A DNA stretch of 34,862 nt from IMG/VR virus record IMGVR_UViG_3300032323_003609, positions 1 to 34,862 of that record; one strand, given 5' to 3'. Shown one piece after another: positions 24,192 through 31,435 of this stretch; within the stretch, counting starts at the first letter, position 1; every line of letters begins with the position of its first letter. Source of the stretch: a virus. A program made the translations under genes and the position numbers. The notes beneath the pieces were generated by a model that worked only from the letters and a program-made list of their open reading frames with translations, was not told where the DNA came from and did not search any database.

Positions 24192-25507
24192 TGTCTGAAG
24201 TAACAGAATCTTTAATAAAAGAACTGTTAGAGGAACCTATAACAGTAGCCATTTATGGTGGTGGTTTTAAACCTCCTACCAAAGGTCATTTTACTGTAGT
24301 TGAAAAAGCTCTACAAGAATATCCTGAAATAGATGAATTAAAAATATTTGTTGGTGGAGGAGTTAGAGATGGTATTACTCAAGATGAATCTATTAAAGTA
24401 TGGAACATTTACAAACCCTATCTTTCAGATAAAATAGATGTTGAACCATCAGTAGCTCCAGTTAAATCTGTTTTAGGATATGCTAAAGATCATCCTGATG
24501 AAAAAGTTTATTGGATTTTAGGTGCTCGTGAAGGTGATGAAGATGATTTAAAAGATATAGAAAATAGAACTAAATCTTTAGACAAATATCCAAATATTGA
24601 AGTAAAAGTTATTACTACAGCAGGTGGTGTTAGTGGAACTAAAACAAGAGCCGCTATTGCCTCTGATAATAAAGAACAGTTTTTTCACTTAATTCCTGAT
24701 GTGAAAGAGAAAGAAGAAATTTGGAGCATTTTATCCCCAATTGTAAAAGAAGGTTTAATAGATAATGTTAAATCTAAATTTAATAACTTTGTTACATCTG
24801 TAAAACAAGAGGGAAAAGAAACAAAACAAGCCCTTAGTTTATTGATTAAAGCCGCTAAAGGAGAAATTGAATTATCAGACAATGATAAAAATTATATAGG
24901 TGAACAATTAAAAGATGTTTTAAAATTAGTAGGTTTAACAGCAATTGCTACTTTACCTGGTGGATTTATTGCTGGTGCTTTATTAAAATTATTTAAAGCA
25001 GAATTTTTAATTACACCTTCATCATTTACAAACGAATCAAATAAACAACCAATAGTAGATAATAAATCAAAAGATCCATTTGGTTTAAATGCTTATGCTA
25101 ATGAATTAGTAAAAGAAACTTTTGAAGAAACTTGGAATCCCAAGGATTCATTCGTATCTTTAGCTGTATTTATGAGAGACAATGGAATGAATATAACACC
25201 ATTGCCTAAAATTAAGGTTATATCAGACGACAAAGAAAATGCGTCTCGTCTTTTGGGTAAGACTGCTTACTACAGTCCATCAGATAAGTCAATTACTCTA
25301 TATACCTTTGGAAGGCACCCAAAAGACGTATTGCGTTCTTTTGCACATGAAATGGTTCACCACGAACAAAATCTAAACGGAACTTTAGGAAATATAGGTA
25401 CTACTAATACAAATGAGGATGGTAGTTTAGATAAGATTGAAAGAGAAGCATATGAAAAAGGTAACATTATGTTACGTAACTGGGAAGATAGTATAAAAAA
25501 TGTATAA
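24191..25507 (+). CDS. Adenylyltransferase-like domain fused to HExxH zincin protease domain
   Basis: Residues 1-15 are a tag-like helix (LIKELLEE). Residues 17-185 form a nucleotidyltransferase: AIYGGGFKPPTKGHFTVVEK contains the TxGH version (T30-K-G-H33) of the HxGH motif, and GVSGTKTRAA at about 146-155 matches the ISxTxxR motif of NMNAT and cytidylyltransferase enzymes. Residues about 215-280 contain a hydrophobic ATLPGGFIAGALLKLFK...ITPSSF stretch resembling part of LETM1-type domains. Residues 295-438 hold FAHEMVHHEQN (H386-E387-x-x-H390) with Glu residues at E418 and E422, fitting a zinc metalloprotease with a distal Glu ligand. This combination is unusual. It overlaps the HAD gene by 8 bases. 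Confidence 0.82.
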   Translation: MSEVTESLIKELLEEPITVAIYGGGFKPPTKGHFTVVEKALQEYPEIDELKIFVGGGVRDGITQDESIKVWNIYKPYLSDKIDVEPSVAPVKSVLGYAKDHPDEKVYWILGAREGDEDDLKDIENRTKSLDKYPNIEVKVITTAGGVSGTKTRAAIASDNKEQFFHLIPDVKEKEEIWSILSPIVKEGLIDNVKSKFNNFVTSVKQEGKETKQALSLLIKAAKGEIELSDNDKNYIGEQLKDVLKLVGLTAIATLPGGFIAGALLKLFKAEFLITPSSFTNESNKQPIVDNKSKDPFGLNAYANELVKETFEETWNPKDSFVSLAVFMRDNGMNITPLPKIKVISDDKENASRLLGKTAYYSPSDKSITLYTFGRHPKDVLRSFAHEMVHHEQNLNGTLGNIGTTNTNEDGSLDKIEREAYEKGNIMLRNWEDSIKNV

Positions 25508-26042
25508 ACTAAAATTAACCGATCTATACAGGCAAATCAAAGAACAAGAAACAGAGCCTGAAGAACAAAAGTATCAAATCTTTTGTGACATGGATGGAGT
25601 GTTGTGTGATTTCGATGCTCGCTTTAAAAGTATAAATCCTGAAAAATTATCTCCTACTCAATATACTACAAAATATGGAACTGATAAATTTTGGGCAACT
25701 ATTGATGCTGAGGGAGTAGGATTTTGGGTTGGGATAAAATGGATGCCTGATGGTAAACAATTATGGGAATATATTTCAAAATATAACCCTACATTATTAT
25801 CAGCTCCTTCAAGACAACCATCTTCTCGTTTAGGAAAAAGATTGTGGGTTAAAAACAATATTCCTGGAGCTAAATTAGTTTTAGCATCAGCAGAAAAAAA
25901 ACAAAATTATTCTGGTACAAATAAAATACTTATCGATGACCGCCCTGATAATATTGATCAATGGAGATCAAAAGGTGGTATAGGAATATTACACGTAAAT
26001 ACAGCAGATACAATTAAACAACTACAAAATATAGGACTATAA
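25500..26042 (+). CDS. HAD-family phosphatase (nucleotidase-like)
   Basis: HAD motif I, FCDMDGVLCDFD, gives the nucleophile D30 and acid/base D32. Motif II is LLSAPSR (S101), and motif IV is ILIDDRPDNIDQW (D146, D147). The small cap and length resemble 5'(3')-deoxyribonucleotidases or polynucleotide phosphatase domains. Residues 1-19 form an amphipathic tag-like helix (YKLKLTDLYRQIKEQ) separated by a Glu/Pro-rich linker. It lies in one operon with a P-loop kinase and an adenylyltransferase, so it may work on nucleotide or nucleic-acid ends with them. That is inference. It is coupled by TAATG to the next gene. Confidence 0.82.
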   Translation: MYKLKLTDLYRQIKEQETEPEEQKYQIFCDMDGVLCDFDARFKSINPEKLSPTQYTTKYGTDKFWATIDAEGVGFWVGIKWMPDGKQLWEYISKYNPTLLSAPSRQPSSRLGKRLWVKNNIPGAKLVLASAEKKQNYSGTNKILIDDRPDNIDQWRSKGGIGILHVNTADTIKQLQNIGL

Positions 26043-26839
26043 TGGCAGCACCAATAACATACAAAAGACTAGTTTTATCAGGAGATAAAGCAAAAGAAAC
26101 AGCCGATGAGGTTAAAGCAAAAATGTCTAAAGATTGGAAAAAAGATTTTCCTGATGGTAAATTAGATATCAAATCAGGTGTTGAAGGCAAAATGGTAATT
26201 GATGTTACCACAAAAGAATCATCAGCAGCCTCTTTAGCATCTAAAATTAAAGACATTGCTACTCGTAATAAAGTAACTACTGTTACTAAAGATAAACCAA
26301 CTTTAAAGGCTGTTAAAGAAAACGATACCAAAAAACCAGAAATGTCTGATGAGGAATTAATGAAAAAAATTAAATCATCTTTAACATTTCAAGTTACTGG
26401 TGGTAAAAAAGGTAAACCTGGTTTAAAAGAGGCTTTAGATAAAAGAATAGCTACTATATTTCTTAAATACAAAGGCAAATCATTTCCAATGGATTACAAA
26501 CCAGGATCTATGTTTGCTAAATTTGTAGATGATTTAGAAAGATCAGGAGCTTTTAGCAGTGATGATGAAGTTTCTGATTTTATGTCAAGTGAAGAATTTG
26601 ATATGTACGCTAACAAATTTGGAGTAGAAATTGATTATGCTGATTATGACCCCACTCCTTTAGAATTAGCTCCTAAAGAACCAGTTAATCCACAAGATAT
26701 GATTCCTGGTAGAGCACCTCAAGATTTTATTAGCGCTGATTTACCTCATAGAGTAACTGATTTACTAGAAAAATTAAAGAAAACAGGTAAACTAAAAAAG
26801 TCCGAATTAAAAGAAATTATCAAATACACTAAAAAATAA
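26042..26839 (+). CDS. Hypothetical modular protein
   Basis: I do not recognise the 265-residue product. Residues 1-90 form an alpha/beta domain rich in Lys (RLVLSGDKAKETADEVKAKM and later VIDVTTKESSAASLASKIKD). Residues 100-190 contain helices followed by KGKSFPMDYKPGSMFAKFVD. The C-terminus (KKTGKLKKSELKEIIKYTKK) is a basic helix resembling the tag helices of neighbours but at the opposite end. It is coupled by TAATG on both sides. It could be an internal virion protein, judged only from context. Confidence 0.5.
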   Translation: MAAPITYKRLVLSGDKAKETADEVKAKMSKDWKKDFPDGKLDIKSGVEGKMVIDVTTKESSAASLASKIKDIATRNKVTTVTKDKPTLKAVKENDTKKPEMSDEELMKKIKSSLTFQVTGGKKGKPGLKEALDKRIATIFLKYKGKSFPMDYKPGSMFAKFVDDLERSGAFSSDDEVSDFMSSEEFDMYANKFGVEIDYADYDPTPLELAPKEPVNPQDMIPGRAPQDFISADLPHRVTDLLEKLKKTGKLKKSELKEIIKYTKK

Positions 26840-27408
26840 TGAAAAATAATTCGGTTTTAAAAAAAGAGTTCAAACAACGTGATGTTGAACGCCTACGTAA
26901 CCTTGTAAAAGGTAAGTATGGTGAACGCACTACGATGGGAACTGGTTATACTAAAGCAAAAGAATTTCATAATGAAGGTGATGTTTGGGAAGAAAATGGT
27001 CGTCAATGGACTATTAAAAATGGTATAAAACAAAATATTACTAAATTAGATAAAGCAAAAGAAGGTATAATTGTACCTTTATTTTGTCCTTCATGTAGTG
27101 GAGTAATGAAACCGAATAGAGATAAAATGTGGTATATTTTAAATAACCACTGTTTTAACTGTCAGGTAGATTATGAACATAAACTTCGTTTAGAAGGTAA
27201 ATTAGAACAAGTAGAAAAACAGGTTGGAAATGATTTTATTGATGGTGTGACTCAAGATTTTGAAGTTTGGTTTGAAGATATGATTAATTCTAAAGAACAA
27301 TTTGTAACTGAGGCCGGAGATATTGAAAAATGGGATGGTTCTGGTAAAGAACAATTGTTAAAACAAAAAGAGGAAGCACTTAAATATTTACAATCACTTA
27401 AAAAATAA
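26839..27408 (+). CDS. Zinc-ribbon protein
   Basis: Two Cys pairs (FCPSCSG at about 88-94 and HCFNCQVD at about 114-121) enclose a short strand segment, KMWYILNNHCFNC, and probably bind one zinc. The N-terminal 70 residues are basic and contain EFHNEGDVWEENGRQWTIKN, a pattern I recall in conserved phage proteins of unknown function. The C-terminal 60 residues are an acidic helix. Nucleic-acid or protein binding is likely. It begins in a TAATG overlap and ends in one with the membrane GAF-like gene. Confidence 0.6.
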   Translation: MKNNSVLKKEFKQRDVERLRNLVKGKYGERTTMGTGYTKAKEFHNEGDVWEENGRQWTIKNGIKQNITKLDKAKEGIIVPLFCPSCSGVMKPNRDKMWYILNNHCFNCQVDYEHKLRLEGKLEQVEKQVGNDFIDGVTQDFEVWFEDMINSKEQFVTEAGDIEKWDGSGKEQLLKQKEEALKYLQSLKK

Positions 27409-28022
27409 TGGAAACAGCAATCACAACAATAGCCGTAGCTTTTATAACAGCCGTATTAGGACCTATTTTAATAGAATGGGTAAGAGCTAAATTAGCTAAA
27501 AAAGAAAATAAATTATCTACTGTTAAAGAAGCAATTGATTTAAATGAATTAGTTGATAGTCAATTAGAACAATTGATGGACGGTTTAGAGTGTGATAGAA
27601 TTTGGATTGGACAATTTCATAATGGTGGTCATTTTTATCCAACAGGAAAATCAATCCAAAAGTTTTCTATTTTCTACGAGAAATTAACTCCAGATACAAA
27701 TACTATACAACACGTATTTCAACAAATCCCAGTTTCATTATTTCCTAAAGCATTATCTAAATTATATAAAGACGGGGAATTAGCTATTGTAAATTATAAA
27801 ACTGATGAAAATTACGATTTAAGTATGTTTTCTAAGGATTATGGTACTAAATCTTTTTATATGTTAGCAATTGATGATTTAGATGGACATTTTATTGGTG
27901 TAATGGGAATTGCATACAACGAAAAAGAACATAAATTATCTAAAGAAGAATGGATATTTATAAGACAGAAAGTGGGTGCCATTGGTTCCCTTTTAACAGA
28001 CTATTTATATAAGAAAAAATGA
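27408..28022 (+). CDS. Membrane-anchored GAF-like domain protein
   Basis: Residues about 5-25 form a single membrane span (AITTIAVAFITAVLGPILIEW) followed by a basic, helical linker. Residues about 45-200 look like a GAF domain: CDRIWIGQFHNGGHFYPTGK, then SIFYEKLTP, and the end strands HFIGVMGIAYNEKEH plus a final helix. GAF domains bind small molecules and sense nucleotides or redox state. No output domain (kinase, cyclase or nuclease) is attached. The protein may sense conditions at the inner membrane or sequester a signal molecule. That role is speculation. It overlaps the next gene by 4 bases. Confidence 0.65.
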   Translation: METAITTIAVAFITAVLGPILIEWVRAKLAKKENKLSTVKEAIDLNELVDSQLEQLMDGLECDRIWIGQFHNGGHFYPTGKSIQKFSIFYEKLTPDTNTIQHVFQQIPVSLFPKALSKLYKDGELAIVNYKTDENYDLSMFSKDYGTKSFYMLAIDDLDGHFIGVMGIAYNEKEHKLSKEEWIFIRQKVGAIGSLLTDYLYKKK

Positions 28023-29590
28023 ACGATATTCAAAAAATAAAAGAATTTTTCTCAAAATCTTTAAACGAAGAATCAACTACATTTAAAGTAGGAGACAAAG
28101 TAACCTATTTAGGACACCCTGCTGAAATTACAGCGGTTAATAAAGAAATGACTGGTGATATTACATACAGTGTAGCTTATAATAAAGGATACGGTAGAAC
28201 TAAAGCTTCAAATATTCATCCTAAAAGTGGTGCTATTAAACCTTTAGAAGAAGTAGATATTAATGATCCTGTCTTAATGAAGGCAAGAGCAGCAGCTTTT
28301 CAAAGAACCCAACCTAAACCAGAACCTGTAAAAACAATTAATCCTAATTATAAGGCTGTTAAGAATGCTGATAAAATTAAAGCTCTTAAAATGCGTCGTG
28401 CTCAATTGATGCGCGATATGGAACAAGAAGCTGAACCAGAAGGTGGTCCGATTGCTGATAGATACGGACGTGAATTAAATAAAATTGATAAAGCAATTGC
28501 TATGTTAAGTGAAGCTAAAAAAGAAACAGGTGTTGACATGGCTAAAAAACGATTAGATGCTTTAGGTGTTAAATATGAAATGTCTGCTACTGATAAAGTT
28601 AGACCATTCAAAGTAATTTACAAACCAGTTAATAAATCAGATAAATTTTACGATGAATTTGAAGACATTGTTGATTTATTTAACTTAAAAGGTTTTGTAA
28701 AAACATCAATGGATGAAGCCAAATTTATGTCAGGAATGTTTTCAGCTAAAGACTTTATTAATGCTAAATTAAAAAACTATCCTAAAGCTCAAGCTAAAGT
28801 TAATCAATTAATTGGTATGATTGGTGAATCTAAATTCACACAGGAAATGGCTGAATGGATTTGGGATTTCTTTAACAATGCATCTTTTGAAAGCCCAGTA
28901 TACGAAGCTTCTAAAGATGAAGAAACTAAATTTCATAAAAAATTAGATAAATTAGTTCATAGCACTTTCGGTAAAAGAAAAGATGAATTAGAAGAAGCAG
29001 TTAACTTAAAAGCATCTAAATTATCATCAGCTGAATATCAAAAAGCTAAAAAATTAAAAGATTTTAAAGCAAGTGATTGGAAATGGAATGCTGATGAGGA
29101 TTTATATACTAAAATAAATGAAGAAGAATTAACTGAAGCTTATGTTCCTTCAAATATTAAAGAATTTGCTAAAAGAAAAGGTGTATCTTCTTTAGTAAAT
29201 AAAGTAGCAGGTTGGGCTGAAAAAGTAGGTGCAGGTATTAGAGGTGGAACAGCAATTGGAATGAATTACTCTACCCTTATCTTAGACATGACTTACCAAG
29301 GTTCAGAAATTCGTATCAATACAGACAACGATACTGTTACATTATATGATGAACCCGTAAATTCATTCAACCAATTCCAACGTGTTTATCTTGAAAATAA
29401 AGAAGAAGATAATGGTTTAGAGGAAAGAATTCATGAAGCATTAAATAAAATTAATGAAGAATTATGTCCTGCTGGTAAAGCATATATTAAAAGAAGAAAA
29501 GCAGCCGGTGAAAAATCATCTGCTTACCTTTCAGGTCGTGCTGTAAAAGTATGTAAAGGCCAAATGTCAGGTAAATCAAAGAAAAAATAA
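28019..29590 (+). CDS. Large modular accessory protein with N-terminal tag
   Basis: The 523-residue protein is built of short modules. Residues 1-18 are a tag-like helix (IKEFFSKSLNEE, with L-N-E at 15-17). A small SH3/KOW-like beta domain follows at about 22-65 (FKVGDKVTYLGHPAEITAV). Basic helices lie at 115-165, an alpha/beta piece at about 170-230, and a module at about 380-465 with GGTAIGMNYSTLILDMTYQG. The C-terminal basic piece, CPAGKAYIKRRKAAGEKSSA, has two Cys and is repeated in style by the next gene. I do not recognise an enzyme. The modular build and tag fit a DNA-associated or packaged protein. Confidence 0.55.
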   Translation: MNDIQKIKEFFSKSLNEESTTFKVGDKVTYLGHPAEITAVNKEMTGDITYSVAYNKGYGRTKASNIHPKSGAIKPLEEVDINDPVLMKARAAAFQRTQPKPEPVKTINPNYKAVKNADKIKALKMRRAQLMRDMEQEAEPEGGPIADRYGRELNKIDKAIAMLSEAKKETGVDMAKKRLDALGVKYEMSATDKVRPFKVIYKPVNKSDKFYDEFEDIVDLFNLKGFVKTSMDEAKFMSGMFSAKDFINAKLKNYPKAQAKVNQLIGMIGESKFTQEMAEWIWDFFNNASFESPVYEASKDEETKFHKKLDKLVHSTFGKRKDELEEAVNLKASKLSSAEYQKAKKLKDFKASDWKWNADEDLYTKINEEELTEAYVPSNIKEFAKRKGVSSLVNKVAGWAEKVGAGIRGGTAIGMNYSTLILDMTYQGSEIRINTDNDTVTLYDEPVNSFNQFQRVYLENKEEDNGLEERIHEALNKINEELCPAGKAYIKRRKAAGEKSSAYLSGRAVKVCKGQMSGKSKKK

Positions 29591-29880
29591 TGGATTTAAG
29601 TAAACTACAAGAATTAGTATCTGAATCATTACGTGACTGGTTTAAAAAAGAAGACTGGGTGCGTATTGATACTCAAGGTAATATTACTGGTCCTTGTGGT
29701 ACAATGAAAAAAGGTGGAGCAACAACTCGTTGTTTACCTCGTAAAAAAGCTCAATCATTATCTAAGGCAGAAAGAGCTAAAACCTCTAAGAAAAAAGCTG
29801 CTGCTTCTCGTAAAGGAAAGCAATTTGTAAAGAACACAGAAAAAGCAGAATACAAAAAAGGTACATATCATAAAAAATAA
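29590..29880 (+). CDS. Small very basic protein with N-terminal tag
   Basis: The 96-residue protein starts with the tag-like MDLSKLQELVSESLRDW, followed by a short beta part with GPCGTMKKGGATTRCLP (two Cys). A strongly basic tail (KAQSLSKAERAKTSKKKAA and further Lys/Arg runs) makes up half the protein. I recall similar GPCG...CLP...A-x-S-L-S-K-A-E-R-A-x-T pieces in large DNA viruses and phages, with no known function. The composition suggests DNA binding. It follows the modular protein by TAATG, and the promoter-like element at 29881 comes right after it. Confidence 0.6.
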   Translation: MDLSKLQELVSESLRDWFKKEDWVRIDTQGNITGPCGTMKKGGATTRCLPRKKAQSLSKAERAKTSKKKAAASRKGKQFVKNTEKAEYKKGTYHKK

Positions 29881-29898
29881 CATATTTATTAACATATA
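29881..29898 (+). promoter_or_regulatory. Phage promoter-like element, copy 6
   Basis: CATATTTATTAACATATA lies in the 20-base gap before the start at 29901. Its TATTTATT core ends 10 bases before the ATG. Confidence 0.4.
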
Positions 29899-29900
29899 TT

Positions 29901-30992
29901 ATGGCAAAATTTAACTTAAAAGAACATATAGCAAAGAATAAAGCTACTTTCTTTGGTTCATTAACTGAAGGTCAATTTTCTTGGATGACCCAAGATACAG
30001 GCCAACAAATTGGTTCCCAAGAAGGAAATACAATTCCTGTATACATGTTTGATAACACAGGTAAATACTGGTTTGAAAAAGAATATGAAGGATATGGTGT
30101 ATTTGGTGGTAAAGATTATTACGAATTACTAGACCAAATGAATGGTGGTATAGGTGATAGAAGTGAAGGTGTTAGAAAAGCATTTGATCCAACATTAGAA
30201 GGTAAATTATTATTTCCTGCATTAGTTGTTGGTGCTAGTAATTTTAATTATAAAACTCATGATTTTACTCAAGAAGCAGAAACTGATCCTAATCAATCTT
30301 GGTTATCTCCTGAAGAAGAGGAAGATTATGATATGGATAGAGAAGAAGATTATGATTATTCTGATTATGATTATTCTGATGGAGAAGAATTAGAAGAAGG
30401 TAAAGCTGCTTATGAATACGAAAAAGGTAAAGAAGCAGGTGAAAAAATAGAAAAGAAAAAAATGAAAAAATCTGAATTAAAAGCTAAAATCAAAGAAATG
30501 ATTGTAGCCGAAATGGATGGTCCAGCTGAGGTAGCAAAAGAATATGACTTTTTAGCTGAATTAGAAAGCATGTTAGAAGCTGATGAAGAAGCTGATGCTG
30601 AAGCAACTGATGAAGTAGCTCCAGAAGAAGTAGATACTACAGTAGATGTTACTACAGATGAAGTAGATCCTAATGTTAAAGATGTACAAGATGCTTTAAC
30701 ACAAGCTCAAGCAGCCGCTCAAAAATTAGGCGATCCTAAATTAACAGATCAAATTGGTAATACAATTACTTTCTTTACTCGTTCACACGTAGTTGAAAAA
30801 CCAACAGGTGCTGTAACTGAAGCAGATGAAATTGAAGCAGGCAATATGCAATATGTGTTAGATTGGTGGGAAGAATTACCATTTGAAACTAAAAAAGAAA
30901 TATTTCATCAATATCAAGAGGCTGGAGATGTCGCTAACAGATATAAAATGAACGAATCAATGTTCCCAATATTAAAGAAAATTTTAAAATAA
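29901..30992 (+). CDS. Modular acidic accessory protein
   Basis: Residues 1-24 form a short helical segment (FNLKEHIAKNKATFFGSLTE) with L-K-E and L-T-E triplets. Residues 44-115 form a compact domain, PVYMFDNTGKYWFEKEYEGY, then GVFGGKDYYELLDQMNGG and G-K-L-L-F-P-A-L-V. I recall this as a recurring module of large phages and viruses, function unknown. A highly acidic Asp/Glu/Tyr linker spans about 128-168. A second tag-like helix (KSELKAKIKEMIVAEM) lies at about 190-205. Another acidic Ala/Thr/Val-rich linker and a helical end follow. The acid-basic patchwork suggests an internal or DNA-mimic-like protein. No enzyme motif is visible. Confidence 0.55.
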   Translation: MAKFNLKEHIAKNKATFFGSLTEGQFSWMTQDTGQQIGSQEGNTIPVYMFDNTGKYWFEKEYEGYGVFGGKDYYELLDQMNGGIGDRSEGVRKAFDPTLEGKLLFPALVVGASNFNYKTHDFTQEAETDPNQSWLSPEEEEDYDMDREEDYDYSDYDYSDGEELEEGKAAYEYEKGKEAGEKIEKKKMKKSELKAKIKEMIVAEMDGPAEVAKEYDFLAELESMLEADEEADAEATDEVAPEEVDTTVDVTTDEVDPNVKDVQDALTQAQAAAQKLGDPKLTDQIGNTITFFTRSHVVEKPTGAVTEADEIEAGNMQYVLDWWEELPFETKKEIFHQYQEAGDVANRYKMNESMFPILKKILK

Positions 30993-30998
30993 AAGTAT

Positions 30999-31169
30999 AT
31001 GAACACACAAGAAATTTTTGAAAAAATCGAATTGTTATTTGAAGAATTTAAGACCGAACATGCTAAAACTACAAAAGCAGCTCATGGTCGTGCTAGAAAA
31101 GCTTTAGGTGAAATCAAGAAATTGGTTACCGAATACAGAAAAGCATCAATCGACGAAGATAAAAAATAA
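30999..31169 (+). CDS. Hc1-like histone H1-like small protein
   Basis: This 56-residue gene lies in the gap between 30992 and 31175. The product reads MNTQEIFEKIELLFEEFKTE, then HAKTTKAAHGRARKALGEIK and KLVTEYRKASIDEDKK. It matches the pattern of Bacteroidota Hc1/histone-H1-like proteins: an acidic helix, then K-x-x-K-A-A-x-G-R-A-R-K-A, then L-x-x-L-x-x-E-Y/F-R-K-x-S. Such proteins bind and compact DNA. A phage copy could condense its genome in the head or alter the host nucleoid. It is next to two other basic or AT-hook-like proteins. The start is the only ATG that keeps the whole family pattern. Confidence 0.82.
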   Translation: MNTQEIFEKIELLFEEFKTEHAKTTKAAHGRARKALGEIKKLVTEYRKASIDEDKK

Positions 31170-31174
31170 TAACT

Positions 31175-31435
31175 ATGACTTATTTGAAACGCTTTTGGAA
31201 TTGGTTATTAGGTAAAACCTCAGTCGACGAAAAAGTAGTAGAAACCTATCATAAGGTAGAAGACAAAGTTGAGGAAGTTGTTGACAACGTAAAAGAAACT
31301 GTTGAAACAGTAACTGAAGAAGTTAAAGATGTTAAAGAAGCAGTTAAAGAAGTTGTTAAACAATCTAAAGACGTTGTTGAAGCTACTAAAGGTAAAAAAA
31401 GACAAGGACGCCCTAAAAAAACAACTAAAAAATAA
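31175..31435 (+). CDS. Amphipathic helix-repeat protein with AT-hook-like tail
   Basis: The 86-residue protein has an aromatic basic start (MTYLKRFWNWLLGK) that may attach to membranes or DNA. Val/Glu/Lys heptad-like repeats follow at about 22-62 (VEEVVDNVKETVETV and similar), as in LEA-like or apolipoprotein-like helices. The tail GKKRQGRPKKTTKK contains Q-G-R-P, close to the AT-hook core R-G-R-P. It is encoded right after the Hc1-like gene and coupled by TAATG to the next gene. A DNA-organising role together with the neighbour is plausible but not shown. Confidence 0.6.
   Translation: MTYLKRFWNWLLGKTSVDEKVVETYHKVEDKVEEVVDNVKETVETVTEEVKDVKEAVKEVVKQSKDVVEATKGKKRQGRPKKTTKK

Noticed and set aside
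26014-26331. 105-codon minus-strand frame with hydrophobic stretches
   Set aside because: It is the antisense of the start of the 26042 gene. The hydrophobicity is explained by Lys/Thr/Ala codons read backwards.
31220-31405. Minus-strand frame rich in Phe and Asn
   Set aside because: It is antisense to the Val/Glu/Lys repeats of the 31175 gene; the Phe/Asn richness is a direct mirror of GAA/AAA/GTT codons.
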